Below are positions 27,059 through 36,044 of a stretch of 64,000 bases of DNA, one piece after another. The notes beneath the pieces are model-generated. The model was not told where the DNA came from, searched no databases, and was given only the letters and a program-made list of their open reading frames with translations. The position numbers and the translations under genes are program-made. The DNA comes from Candidatus Obscuribacter sp. (lineage in GTDB: Bacteria; Cyanobacteriota; Vampirovibrionia; Obscuribacterales; Obscuribacteraceae), in contig JADYXR010000151.1 in the NCBI GenBank assembly GCA_021772095.1, forward strand, positions 62,001-126,000, given 5' to 3'. Position 1 is the stretch's first letter; every line of letters begins with the position of its first letter.

Positions 27059-28687
27059 ATGGATGCGAACGCGCGCTCGCTGATAATCGGCAAAATTTGC
27101 CCTACGTGCCAGTTTAAATACAGTCCGGAGCTTGATCGCTGCCCGGACGATAACAGCCTTCTTGCTGTCGTAAAGCGCGATCCGTTCATCGGAAAGCTGA
27201 TTGCTGATAAATACAAGATTGTCGAAATTCTGGGGATGGGCGGCTTTTCAACTGTTTACAAAGCGGATCAAACTTCGCTGCGGCGTTCGGTGGCGATCAA
27301 GATTTTGCACGCCGAATTTGTGGATAAACCGGACAAAATTCGGCGTTTTCAACACGAGGCTGAATCGATTAGCACGCTCGTGCACTCGAATGTGGCGTCG
27401 GTGTACGACTACGGTGTGCTTGCCGAAGGTCAACCGTATCTCGTCATGGAGCTTGCGTCAGGCAAAACTCTATCAGCCGTGCTTGCTGAAGCGAAAGTTC
27501 TGCCCCCGGAGCGCGCTCTCGAGATTTTTTTGCAATGCTGCGAGGGTGTGGCCGCCGCGCACAACAAAGGGCTGATTCACAGAGACTTGAAGCCCTCGAA
27601 TATAGTTTTGCTGCAAGCCGAAGATGGCTCCGAGCATGTCAAAATTCTCGACTTTGGACTGGCCAAAGTAATTTCGGGCGACGAAGCCAATCGCGAAAAT
27701 TTGACCATGACAGGCGAGGTTTTGGGAACGCCTGCATACATGGCGCCGGAGCAGTGCATGGGCACCGTGATGGATATGCGCACCGACATTTATTGTTTTG
27801 GTTGCGTGATGTATGAGGTGCTGTCCGGGAAGTTGCCGTTGATCGGCGACACTTCCTACGAGGTCATGCACAAACACATCAACGAAGCTCCGATTTCACT
27901 TTCTAAAAGTGGTCCCGCTGTGCCACCACGACTGGTGCGCATCGTTTCCAGGTGTCTGCAAAAAGATCCAGATGATCGGTACCAAACTTTTGAAGATCTC
28001 AAAGATGCTCTGATGGGCGTGGAGCCAGCCATTACGTCTGAAATCAAAACGATTCTTTTTTCTGGGAGTAATGTAAAACTATCGAAGAAGAAGAAGCTGC
28101 TGAAGAAGAAAGTTTTTCTTTCGATGTGGACTTTTATGCTTTTTTCTCTGGGTCTGGTCGGGCTTTTAGCTTTTGAGCATTGGCAAAATGTTCAGAAAAT
28201 TGAAATCAAAAAGCAGTACGCTGACAAGATTTCCAGCTACGACAACGGCAAAGTTTCATTTGATTATCCAGCCACATTTCACACTCCGCGCAAGAAAGAA
28301 AGAGAAGCTGCGATCATGAAACATTTTGAGAGAAGAGATGCGCCTGATGTGTTTTTTGATTTAAAGCATCTGAATCCAAAACAATACGACCAAGGTCTGG
28401 AAGCCACAGCCATAGACCAACGCGACAAAACACACAAACCATATCAGCATTTTGTTGAGATTAAACCGATTCAAAAATTTGCTTTCGGAAAAGACAAATT
28501 GATTCAAGGCTATGACACCGAATTCATCCACGACCAGGGTGAAGCATATCGCCGAGAACGGCATGTTTACTTCGGTAGACCGGGTTCAATCTGGAAATTG
28601 AAAGTGTACTATCCACTTTCCGAACAGGAAAGATGCGAGAAGGCCTTTGATATCATATTCAATACCGCGCAATTGCACGACGATTAA
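27059..28687 (+). CDS. Membrane Ser/Thr protein kinase with N-terminal zinc ribbon
   Basis: Residues 14-31 are a CxxC...C short zinc ribbon (CPTCQFKYS...RCPDDN). The Hanks kinase domain spans about 52-320: glycine loop GMGGFS (59-64), Lys81, HRDLKPSN (174-181), DFG (198-200) and APE (229-231), all intact. A lysine-rich stop-transfer run and one membrane helix (352-371) follow, then a 170-residue extracytoplasmic domain with no family I recognise. It should phosphorylate cytoplasmic targets in response to an envelope signal. AAGG lies nine bases before the ATG. It diverges from the GGDEF-EAL gene. Confidence 0.92.
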   Translation: MDANARSLIIGKICPTCQFKYSPELDRCPDDNSLLAVVKRDPFIGKLIADKYKIVEILGMGGFSTVYKADQTSLRRSVAIKILHAEFVDKPDKIRRFQHEAESISTLVHSNVASVYDYGVLAEGQPYLVMELASGKTLSAVLAEAKVLPPERALEIFLQCCEGVAAAHNKGLIHRDLKPSNIVLLQAEDGSEHVKILDFGLAKVISGDEANRENLTMTGEVLGTPAYMAPEQCMGTVMDMRTDIYCFGCVMYEVLSGKLPLIGDTSYEVMHKHINEAPISLSKSGPAVPPRLVRIVSRCLQKDPDDRYQTFEDLKDALMGVEPAITSEIKTILFSGSNVKLSKKKKLLKKKVFLSMWTFMLFSLGLVGLLAFEHWQNVQKIEIKKQYADKISSYDNGKVSFDYPATFHTPRKKEREAAIMKHFERRDAPDVFFDLKHLNPKQYDQGLEATAIDQRDKTHKPYQHFVEIKPIQKFAFGKDKLIQGYDTEFIHDQGEAYRRERHVYFGRPGSIWKLKVYYPLSEQERCEKAFDIIFNTAQLHDD

Positions 28688-28998
28688 CGAGTATTTGGTA
28701 ATGACCGTATCCGGTGCCACTGCAGTCGAGTTCGCCGCGTGACGCGGCTGGTAAACTAAATTTCAGTGAGATAAAGTACCGCGCGATCTAAGACCTCATC
28801 GACACCATCCCTGGTACCAGCTATCGTCGGGTAAATTTCGATATCAGGTTTTCGTCCCACTGCCGTTTCGCTATGACGGCTTCCCGATCAGGTCCGTGGG
28901 ACGGAACCATGGTTGCCAACTACGTACTTTTACCCTGTACGCAGCGTGTACCGTGGCCTAGTATAAATCCAGGAAAGTATTTATTCGTAGAGGTGGTT
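28688..28998 (+). promoter_or_regulatory. Spacer with a foldable leader before the Gln/Met-rich gene
   Basis: CGTCCCAC (28853-28860) pairs with GTGGGACG (28896-28903), extended by GGTT (28847-28850) with AACC (28905-28908). Inside, GCCGT (28862-28866) pairs with ACGGC (28876-28880). The structure ends about 90 bases before the GTG start. TATAAA at 28962-28967 could be a -10 box but no matching -35 is clear. Confidence 0.4.
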
Positions 28999-29934
28999 GT
29001 GAAACCGCGTTTTCTCCCAATTTTTCTGACATTGTGTCCGCTGGTCCTCGGTCAATCCGCGGCGAGCGCATATGACGACCTTGCGCAACAGCAGATTTTG
29101 CAGATTCAGCAGCAATTGCAGAGTCAGTTTCCGCAACATCAGAATTCGGCTGGTCAGCCTCAGCAACCAGCTGCTATGCCGATGAGTCAAGGCATGTCGC
29201 AGGCACCGGATGCTCAGCAACAGATTTTGCAAATAAACCAACAACTCCAGCAAATGTCACAGGGACAGCAGCAACCCGCGCGCATGATGCCTCAGCAAAT
29301 GTCTCCGCAAATGCAGCCGATGCCGCAGATGCAACAAAACCCTGGAATGCAGCGACCGCAGATGTTGCAGCAATCGCCGATGATGCAACAAGCGCAGATG
29401 ATGCCGCAATCGCCATCTATGCAGTCAACGCCAGCCATGCAAGCGCCTTCGCAGCAGATGTCGCAAGCTCAGTCGGTTTCTCAAAACACTGGATTCGCAC
29501 CGAGCAACACGCAATCGTTGAACTTGCCTGTTCTTAATTCGACGGTTTCGGGCTACACGGCCGTGAATGATGTAATTCCAAATGCAGTTGGCGCAACGTC
29601 GGGTGTAGACATCCTTGATGAGTCACTAAAGTTTCACTCGCAAGTCAATGGGCAACCGGCTTCTCGTCCGGCGAACCCGATGCCGAAACAACAAATGCAA
29701 GCCGGTGCGTCGCTCAGTCAACCTATTAGCCTTGCCACTGTATTTGGTGGCAATGGTCAAAGCTCTAACGCCTCCGCGAACGGCGGACAAATCAGCACAC
29801 GCGCCATCGGTGCAATCGGCGCCGCGGCTCTCGTCGGCACCTTCCTCGGTAACGGCGGTGTCGGCGGAATGATGAAGTCTACAGGCTGGGACAACTCCCG
29901 CCATACGCGTGGAATGTCGATCGGCGGCTACTAG
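28999..29934 (+). CDS. Exported Gln/Met-rich low-complexity protein
   Basis: I placed the start at GTG 28999 because AGAGG precedes it and the product then begins with a signal peptide (MKPRFLPIFLTLCPLVLGQSAASA). Residues about 28-165 are almost entirely Gln, Met, Pro, Ser and Ala, with two copies of a QQQILQI(Q/N)QQLQ unit. The later part is a Gly/Asn/Ser-rich tail with a short Ala/Gly hydrophobic segment (ISTRAIGAIGAAALVGTFLG). Such composition suggests a flexible, possibly self-associating or metal-binding envelope protein. No homologue is known to me. A longer frame from 28873 is less likely. Confidence 0.7.
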   Translation: MKPRFLPIFLTLCPLVLGQSAASAYDDLAQQQILQIQQQLQSQFPQHQNSAGQPQQPAAMPMSQGMSQAPDAQQQILQINQQLQQMSQGQQQPARMMPQQMSPQMQPMPQMQQNPGMQRPQMLQQSPMMQQAQMMPQSPSMQSTPAMQAPSQQMSQAQSVSQNTGFAPSNTQSLNLPVLNSTVSGYTAVNDVIPNAVGATSGVDILDESLKFHSQVNGQPASRPANPMPKQQMQAGASLSQPISLATVFGGNGQSSNASANGGQISTRAIGAIGAAALVGTFLGNGGVGGMMKSTGWDNSRHTRGMSIGGY

Positions 29935-30186
29935 ACTGGTTCCAATTACGTACCAAACTAGCCTGATGCTGAGACGCAACAGACGCAAATAACTAGCGAT
30001 CTTGAATGTAGTTTCGTTCATGTTCGCACTTTTTGTATGTGCTTTCACAACTCCTTTGCGAACAAGCCCTGACGGCGCGTCGCGAGCGCTAGTGTCGATC
30101 CGTTCACAAACATGTATGGGAATAAATTCCCGCGCGCAGACGATGTGCTAGGATCTGGCCGTTCAAACGTCATCAGGAGCGCTGGA

Positions 30187-31119
30187 ATGAGCAATTGGAG
30201 CGAACTTCACGACGCCGGCTATGCCGCCGCGGAAGAAGGCGATTTAGAAAAGGCTGTCGAGTTCTTGAAAAAGGCCGTCGAAGCAGTCGAGTCAAATGGA
30301 AACAAAGAAGAGCTCTGCCAGAGCGTCAATTGCCTGGCTGTGGTCTATCAAGCGCTCGGTCAAGAAGATGATGCAAAAACAATGTTTGAAAAAACAATCA
30401 GCATCAAGCCTGAGACTATCGAGCTGCCGGCCGCCATCGAGGCTCTCGCCGACCTCTACTCCTACGAGGACGAAGAAAAAGCGCTCGAACTCTATAATGA
30501 TGCGCTCAAGGAATATGTTCGCTTGGGCGAACACGACGCTCAGCTTGATGCACAGAACAAAGTTTTGACCATACTTTCATTCAGCGAAGAACTCGAGGAT
30601 GGCGTTCTAAAGGAACGTCCGCTATCAAAAGCCGAAACCGAAAACTTCAAACGCCAGGCCGATATCGGCAAGCAGCTAATCGCGCTCGATAAGAAAGCCA
30701 AGGTCACGTCACCTGAAGTTGTTCAACGCATCGATTCTTATGTGGATGCCTGGCAGGACGCCGAGGTCGAAAACGAACTCGATGGAATGGACGCCGCTAA
30801 GGCTCTTGGTGCTCTGTGGGCGCATGAACTAATCGAGTCGTTCAACTGGACATGGGTCTGTTTGGAAGGCGCCGGCAATCTGTTCGTAATCGTTTCTGAA
30901 GACAGAGGGCTCGTAATCAATCCTGTTTACTTCGTCAAATCATGTCTAGATATGCCGGAACTGGACTGCACAATCATGCTTGCATACAACATGCTGCAGG
31001 AAAGTCAGTTCGACGAAATTCCTGCGATGAGTTTTGAAAACGTGATGGAAGGCGTTCATCGCGTGATTCCAAAACCAGGTAGATCGTTGAGCATGGCTGC
31101 TGGTCGGCTTCCTGAGTAA
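30187..31119 (+). CDS. TPR protein with a DUF3806-like C-terminal domain
   Basis: The 310-residue cytoplasmic protein has TPR repeats over about residues 3-120 (AGYAAAEEGDLEKAVEFLKKAVEAVE; LAVVYQALGQEDDAKTMFEKTISIKP; ADLYSYEDEEKALELYNDALKEY). The C-terminal part has AAKALGALWAHELIESFNWTWVCL...GLVINPVYFVKSCL, which resembles DUF3806-type domains. I chose ATG 30187 because AGGAG precedes it by about seven bases; an upstream in-frame ATG at 30112 has no binding site. It stands alone between two spacers. The partner is unknown. Confidence 0.7.
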   Translation: MSNWSELHDAGYAAAEEGDLEKAVEFLKKAVEAVESNGNKEELCQSVNCLAVVYQALGQEDDAKTMFEKTISIKPETIELPAAIEALADLYSYEDEEKALELYNDALKEYVRLGEHDAQLDAQNKVLTILSFSEELEDGVLKERPLSKAETENFKRQADIGKQLIALDKKAKVTSPEVVQRIDSYVDAWQDAEVENELDGMDAAKALGALWAHELIESFNWTWVCLEGAGNLFVIVSEDRGLVINPVYFVKSCLDMPELDCTIMLAYNMLQESQFDEIPAMSFENVMEGVHRVIPKPGRSLSMAAGRLPE

Positions 31120-31475
31120 ATCGGAAAACAATGTGCAATTCCACATATTCGATTTCCTGATAATACCCTAACATAGAGTTCTATCAGGAACTAACGGCTT
31201 ACAAACTGTCGGAAAAGGCTTAGACTGCGCCTCGCAATCTGCCTCTCCGGCATTTTGTTTTGTATGGGTTTTAAACGAAGTAGCTGAATTGATGACACTG
31301 AATGTGGTGCCTCAACTATTTGACTGCTGACCGCAGGGTTTAAAGTTCGGCCGCTTCGAAACACCGGCGCTTCAACTCGGGTTCTTCAAAACTCAGGCGC
31401 TTCAAAACTCAGGCGCTTAAACTCCGCCACTTCTTAACTCAGTGACCTCAAAACGACATTCGAAATGTCGATACT
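31120..31475. repeat. Gene-free spacer with a 16-bp minisatellite
   Basis: Two exact tandem copies of CTTCAAAACTCAGGCG (31384-31415) sit inside a run of degenerate copies over about 31351-31455. At the left, TTCCTGATA (31154-31162) and TATCAGGAA (31182-31190) form an inverted repeat with a 19-base loop. No gene is seen. Confidence 0.6.
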
Positions 31476-32063
31476 CTAGTTCGGTTTAACTTTCGGTGCC
31501 ACTTTCGCTGGTGTCGCAGCTGGTGCCTTGCCCGTAGTCGCAGCGGCATCCTTAGCCGGCGCCACAGGTTTCTTCGGCAACTTCGGTCCGACGTGCACCA
31601 CTGTCACTTCATACTTAATCGTAGAACCTGGCGGAATGATTCGCGACGTCGCGGCGCCTTTTGGAAAGCCAAGTTCGGGAGGTATCAACATCAATCGTTT
31701 GCCGCCTTCCTTCATCCCGATCACGCCCTCATCCAGCCCTCGGCAAATTTGCGTGCCGCCGAGAACCATGTTGAATGGTCGACCTTTGATAATAGTGTTG
31801 TCGAATTCTCTCAAGTCGGGCATCACCCAGCCTTTGTAATCGATCCAGACGATATTGCCGAATTTGGCTTCTGTACCCGTTCCGACCTTGATGTCTTTGA
31901 ATTGAACGCCCGATGGCGCCGTCTTGGTGTTCTCGCCTAGCGCGGACGTGGCGCCATCTTTGGGTTTGGAGAACTCCTTCTTCGCGTCTACAGGAGCGAC
32001 AGAGATGCTTGAAGCAATCGACAGCGTAAGCAAAAGACTGAACCAATTGTTGATGGATTTCAT
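31476..32063 (-). CDS. Exported FKBP-type peptidyl-prolyl isomerase
   Basis: FKBP enzymes speed proline isomerisation during folding. The 195-residue protein has a signal peptide (WFSLLLTLSIASSISVAPVDA), then the FKBP domain at about 50-150: VQFKDIKVGTGTEAKFGNIVWIDYKGWV, EFDNTIIKGRPFNMVLGGTQICRGLDEGVIGMKEGGKRLMLIPPELGF and IIPPGSTIKYEVTVVHV. The Ala/Pro/Lys-rich tail may tether it to the wall or membrane. I chose the ATG at 32061-32063 with AAGAGAG upstream; a start at 32102 would add 13 residues and spoil the signal. It would act in the periplasm. Confidence 0.88.
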   Translation of the reverse strand: MKSINNWFSLLLTLSIASSISVAPVDAKKEFSKPKDGATSALGENTKTAPSGVQFKDIKVGTGTEAKFGNIVWIDYKGWVMPDLREFDNTIIKGRPFNMVLGGTQICRGLDEGVIGMKEGGKRLMLIPPELGFPKGAATSRIIPPGSTIKYEVTVVHVGPKLPKKPVAPAKDAAATTGKAPAATPAKVAPKVKPN

Positions 32064-32270
32064 TCGCGAACTCTCTTGGTTTAAAAACGGGAGCAATGAC
32101 AATTATAGTATCGATCACTTCTTTGAAAGTGCCGAGTCAATTGACTGCATGGTGCGCGTGTTTGTTTCAACGAGGAGTGATACTATCTAGCCAGGCACTG
32201 CGGCATTGTCATGAAGCTCGGCTCTGACTCGCTCCGCCGTGCACTAGATGGCATCAGAAAGGACGCTCGA

Positions 32271-32900
32271 ATGATTCGGTTGATGGTCGTAGACGACCAC
32301 ATTCCTACCAGAGAATCGATCATAAAAGAACTGGGCAATGGTGATCTGATTGAAGTGATCGCCGAGGCTGGAACCAGTGATGAAGCCTGGCGTGTCGGCC
32401 AGCAAATTCTGCCTGATTTGATTTTGCTCGACTTGCATTTGCCTGGTTTAACAAGAACCGAAGATCTCGTTCGCAAGTTGTCCGGACTTACCAACGTGAA
32501 AGTGGTGATTTTTGCAAGCAAAGCGCCGGTCTCGGAAGTACTCGATCTTCTCGACATGGGTGCTGCCGGTTATGTTTTAAAAACCGATCCATCGGCTCTG
32601 ATTCGAATGGCGCTGCTAATGGTTTCGCGTGGGTCCACCGGCGTGATTTCGCCGTCGCTGCCGAGACATTTAACCCGTCTAAGCCCTGATGAGAGGCTGA
32701 TTCTAAGGCATCTGACTCTGCGCGGGAAATTGCCTAAAGCGGCCGAAAGAATGGGAATCCCGCAATCCGAGCTGGAAGCCACTGCATTGCATCTGGCTGA
32801 GAAATTGGAACTGGTTAAAGAATCCGATAAACCCGCGGACGAAGCGCAGTTCGACTCGATCGAAAAGCTGATCAAGTGGGCGAAGAAGCACGGATTCTAG
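32271..32900 (+). CDS. Response regulator with degenerate LuxR-type output domain
   Basis: The 209-residue protein has a receiver domain with acidic pocket Asp8-Asp9 and phospho-acceptor Asp54 (LPDLILLDLHLPG), followed by GAAGYVLKTD. The C-terminal part (LTRLSPDERLILRHLTLRGKLPKAAERMGIPQSELEATALHLAEKLEL) has the outline of a LuxR/NarL helix-turn-helix but poor match in the recognition helix. It probably controls transcription. ATG 32271 has AAAGGA nine bases upstream; an in-frame ATG at 32211 is the alternative. No histidine kinase is adjacent, so it is an orphan regulator here. Confidence 0.82.
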   Translation: MIRLMVVDDHIPTRESIIKELGNGDLIEVIAEAGTSDEAWRVGQQILPDLILLDLHLPGLTRTEDLVRKLSGLTNVKVVIFASKAPVSEVLDLLDMGAAGYVLKTDPSALIRMALLMVSRGSTGVISPSLPRHLTRLSPDERLILRHLTLRGKLPKAAERMGIPQSELEATALHLAEKLELVKESDKPADEAQFDSIEKLIKWAKKHGF

Positions 32901-32995
32901 TTCACATATAAGTGCTTTGTTCGTCGAATCGTGCCTTGCCAATTCGGATCTGATCGTCGAAGAGGCGCAGCTAAACCAGGTCTTCAGCGCTTGCG

Positions 32996-33697
32996 TTAAA
33001 CGCCAGGCGACAGAACGATCAATGAAAGCACCATCGAACCGACCAGCATGATCAACATTTCCCATTTTGAAAATGATTTGCGAACCAGCCATGATTCAGG
33101 TTCTACACGCGACCAATAGTCGTTGAGCCAGTGCTGAGCGATTGCTGCTGGAACTGCCACCAGTGTGAACAAAAGGTAGAACGGAACCGGGAGTTTGGTT
33201 AAATTCCAGAAAAATACCATCGCTACAGTCAGGCAGAAAGCCGGGAATGACGGGTTGGCTTTCAGCATGGAGCCTTCCCTTCCGAGCGTCGCAATGTCGT
33301 AATACAAAACAGCGAAAAATCCAAGCGTGACCAGTGGAACCATTACGCCGACCAGTTGTGCCGCTTCGCGTGGGACGATTTTATAAACCAACAATAGAAA
33401 AACGAACAGCCCGATCAGCGTGGGCGCGAATAATAGAAGAGTCGTAAGCGAGGGGTTGGCGTCGCGGTACTTGGCGAGCGCGCCTTCGCAATTCGGTCCT
33501 GGCGTGGCGCCTGTGCCGTAGGCCTCAACTGACCTGCTTTTCAGATCTTTGACCGTTTTGTGAAACCAATAAATCAGATACGTCGAGAAAGTCAGCATCG
33601 ACAGAACGACCACCTGCCAGGCGGGCTGCTGCCGCGACATTTCGACGAGTTGGATATCCGAGCTGGTTGTATCAGTGGTTGGCATAGTGGTAGTCAT
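32996..33697 (-). CDS. Multi-pass membrane protein, DUF4234-like
   Basis: The 233-residue protein has a polar N-terminus (Thr/Ser-rich) and about six hydrophobic segments, starting with VVVLSMLTFSTYLIYWFHKTVKDLK, a pattern seen in DUF4234 proteins. The loop at 58-80 carries a single Cys and several Gly and Pro. Function is unknown. It is convergent with the response regulator and divergent from ssb. Confidence 0.65.
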   Translation of the reverse strand: MTTTMPTTDTTSSDIQLVEMSRQQPAWQVVVLSMLTFSTYLIYWFHKTVKDLKSRSVEAYGTGATPGPNCEGALAKYRDANPSLTTLLLFAPTLIGLFVFLLLVYKIVPREAAQLVGVMVPLVTLGFFAVLYYDIATLGREGSMLKANPSFPAFCLTVAMVFFWNLTKLPVPFYLLFTLVAVPAAIAQHWLNDYWSRVEPESWLVRKSFSKWEMLIMLVGSMVLSLIVLSPGV

Positions 33698-33997
33698 GAG
33701 GTGCCCGTGTTCAAAACACTGTAATTCTCACATGTTTAGAGAATTTCCTCTCTTTAATGATGATCAATTTTCCAATCATGATCAATGTCCCTTCCAATCC
33801 GGTAATCTTGGGTAGCGAGTACCCGTCTAATGCGAGACGCTTGCGACTCGCTTCGCACAGACACGCACGCGGCAAAGCAGGGGCGAAATGGAATGCAACA
33901 TTCCACACGGTTCCCTCACAAATTAATGTTTTGCTGTTAATCAAGATCCGGTTCGTCGGCTCTGTCCGACTTCACTAATGCAGGAGTGTTGCAACGA
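33698..33997. promoter_or_regulatory. Divergent spacer before ssb with two adjacent hairpins
   Basis: GGGTA (33810-33814) pairs with TACCC (33820-33824); GCGAGACGC (33832-33840) pairs with GCGACTCGC (33843-33851) with one mismatch. ATGATCAAT occurs twice at about 33763 and 33778. These may belong to an ssb leader or a small RNA. GGAG at 33983-33986 serves ssb. Confidence 0.35.
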
Positions 33998-34342
33998 ATG
34001 GTTAATTCAGTAGTCGTCGTGGGACGCGCGGGCAAAGATCCCGAAATGCGTTACTTCGAATCAGGTCGGGTGAAAACCACGTTCAGCGTGGCTGTCAATC
34101 GACCTACCAAGGAAAAAGAAACCGATTGGTTCGATATCGAGATCTGGGGCAGACAAGCCGAGGTCGCTGGAGAGTATGTTCGCAAGGGCAGTCTCATCGG
34201 TGTCGAAGGTCGTCTAGACTTCAATAAATGGACCGATGATCAAGGTACGAAACACGTAAAACCGCTTATCAAGTGCAACAACATCAGATTGCTCGGCAGC
34301 AAGCGCGACAACGCTTCTGATTTTGGCGGCAGCGAGGAATAG
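33998..34342 (+). CDS. ssb: Single-stranded DNA-binding protein
   Basis: SSB coats single-stranded DNA in replication and repair. The OB-fold sequence is clear: MVNSVVVVGRAGKDPEMRYFESGRVKTTFSVAVNRP, WFDIEIWGRQAEVAGEYVRKGSLIGVEGRLDFNKW and IKCNNIRLLGSK. At 114 residues it is short, like cyanobacterial SSBs, and it lacks the usual acidic DDIPF-type tip, ending FGGSEE. I chose ATG 33998; an in-frame GTG at 33986 is also possible but sits on the binding site. A sodium symporter gene follows after nine bases, an odd operon partner. Confidence 0.93.
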   Translation: MVNSVVVVGRAGKDPEMRYFESGRVKTTFSVAVNRPTKEKETDWFDIEIWGRQAEVAGEYVRKGSLIGVEGRLDFNKWTDDQGTKHVKPLIKCNNIRLLGSKRDNASDFGGSEE

Positions 34343-34351
34343 TCCCGATAA

Positions 34352-36037
34352 ATGAACGTTCAATTTATCGACTATCTTGTAATCGGCATCTATTTCTCCT
34401 TTGTCATCGGCATCGGATTTCAGCTGAAAAAGCAAATGGTGACCAGCGAGGACTTTTTTCTCGCTGGTCATCGCATTCCGACCTGGGTCACGGGTCTAGC
34501 CTTTTTATCTGCTAATCTCGGCGCTATTGAAGTTATGGGAATGGCTGCCAGTGCGGCTCAATACGGTGTAGTCACGGCGCACTTCTATTGGGTGGGCGCG
34601 ATACCAGCGATGGTGTTTCTCTCACTTTTCATGATGCCGTTTTACTACGGATCGAAAGTGCGCAGTGTGCCCGAGTATCTGAAGAGGCGCTTCAATGAAC
34701 CGACTCGCGCGTTCAACGCGCTGTCGTTTGCCGTGATGACGATTTTGATGTCAGGCATAAACCTTTATGCCATGGCGAAAGTTTTTCAAATTTTACTGCA
34801 CTGGGACATGAACGTTTCCATACTTCTGGCTGCGGCTGTGGTTCTCGTCTATGTGTTTCTAGGTGGACTGACTTCTTCGATCTACAACGAAGTTATTCAA
34901 TTCTTCTTGATTATTTTTGGTCTTCTGCCGTTGTCTGTTCTCGGACTGCTGCATATTGGCGGCTTCGACGGGCTCAGCCAACGCATCACCAACATGGGCA
35001 TGACCCACTTGTGGCGTGACATGTATTCGACGGCAAACCCGCTGGGTGTCGACTGGATTGGCTTGCTAGGTGGACTTGGCTTCGTTCTTTCCTTTGGATA
35101 CTGGTGCACCGACTTCCTGGTTATTCAACGCGCTCTTGCTGCGCAAAATGTTCGCAGTGCACAAAGAACGCCATTAGTCGCCGCGTTTCCCAAGATCTTT
35201 TTCCCCTTCATCACCGTTTTACCCGGACTACTCGCTCTGGTTATTTTGCCACCATCGTTAGAATTGGGCACCAAAACCGATTACGACATGGCAATTCCAT
35301 TGATGATGGGGCTGATGTATCCCAACGGTATGCTTGGTCTGGGGCTTACAGCTTTGCTTGCCAGCTTTATGTCCGGCATGGCTGGTAATGTCACCGCATT
35401 TAATACCGTGTTCACGTTTGATATTTACCAGAGTTATATCGCTCAGAACAAATCAGATAAGCACTATCTGTGGGTTGGAAGAATCGCCACGGCCGGCGGC
35501 ATTTTAGTCAGTATTCTGGCTGCCTATCTGGTCATGAACTTTCCAACAATCATGGATTACATGCAGCTGATCTTCTCGTTCTTCAACGCTCCATTGTTCG
35601 CCACATTTGCCCTCGGCATGTTCTGGGTGCGAACCACTCCAAAGGCAGCATTCATCGGACTGGTCTGCGGAACGATTGCTACTGTCGCTCACTATTTCTT
35701 GTCTGAAATGGTGAAAATCGAACCAGATCTTTTGCCTGGTTATCTGGCGCCGCTGGCACCACTCGTTCCGGTTTTGAAAAAAACTTTGACGTATCAAACC
35801 GTGATGGCAGGCAACTTCTGGCGGGCAATCTACGGTTTCCTTGTCTGTTTTATTCTCACTTTTGTAATTTCACTTTTCACCGAGCCGAAGAGAAAACGCG
35901 ACTTGATCGGTCTTGTCTGGGGACTTTCGAAGAAGCCTTCCGCGCAGTTGCCAAAAGAGCCGTGGTATCTCAGTCCCACGTTCCTTGGCGTGACTGCGCT
36001 TCTCATCACTATCGTAATCAACATAATTCTGTGGTAA
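34352..36037 (+). CDS. Sodium:solute symporter (SSS family)
   Basis: The 561-residue protein has about fourteen membrane helices and the SSS signatures SEDFFLAGHRIPTWVTGLAFLSANLGAIEVMGMAASAAQYG near the start, VRSVPEYLKRRFN, and FGYWCTDFLVIQRALAAQNVRSAQRTPLVAAFPKIFFPF. These are closest in style to the SGLT sugar/vitamin branch. It imports a solute with sodium; the substrate is not clear. It starts nine bases after ssb and is followed by two small membrane-protein genes with seven- and six-base gaps, making a four-gene operon. Confidence 0.9.
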   Translation: MNVQFIDYLVIGIYFSFVIGIGFQLKKQMVTSEDFFLAGHRIPTWVTGLAFLSANLGAIEVMGMAASAAQYGVVTAHFYWVGAIPAMVFLSLFMMPFYYGSKVRSVPEYLKRRFNEPTRAFNALSFAVMTILMSGINLYAMAKVFQILLHWDMNVSILLAAAVVLVYVFLGGLTSSIYNEVIQFFLIIFGLLPLSVLGLLHIGGFDGLSQRITNMGMTHLWRDMYSTANPLGVDWIGLLGGLGFVLSFGYWCTDFLVIQRALAAQNVRSAQRTPLVAAFPKIFFPFITVLPGLLALVILPPSLELGTKTDYDMAIPLMMGLMYPNGMLGLGLTALLASFMSGMAGNVTAFNTVFTFDIYQSYIAQNKSDKHYLWVGRIATAGGILVSILAAYLVMNFPTIMDYMQLIFSFFNAPLFATFALGMFWVRTTPKAAFIGLVCGTIATVAHYFLSEMVKIEPDLLPGYLAPLAPLVPVLKKTLTYQTVMAGNFWRAIYGFLVCFILTFVISLFTEPKRKRDLIGLVWGLSKKPSAQLPKEPWYLSPTFLGVTALLITIVINIILW

Positions 36038-36044
36038 TAACGCC

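Noticed and set aside
30658..30672. GCCGATATCGGC resembling the intergenic palindrome
   Set aside because: Lies inside the TPR gene and lacks the AACC/GGTT flanks.
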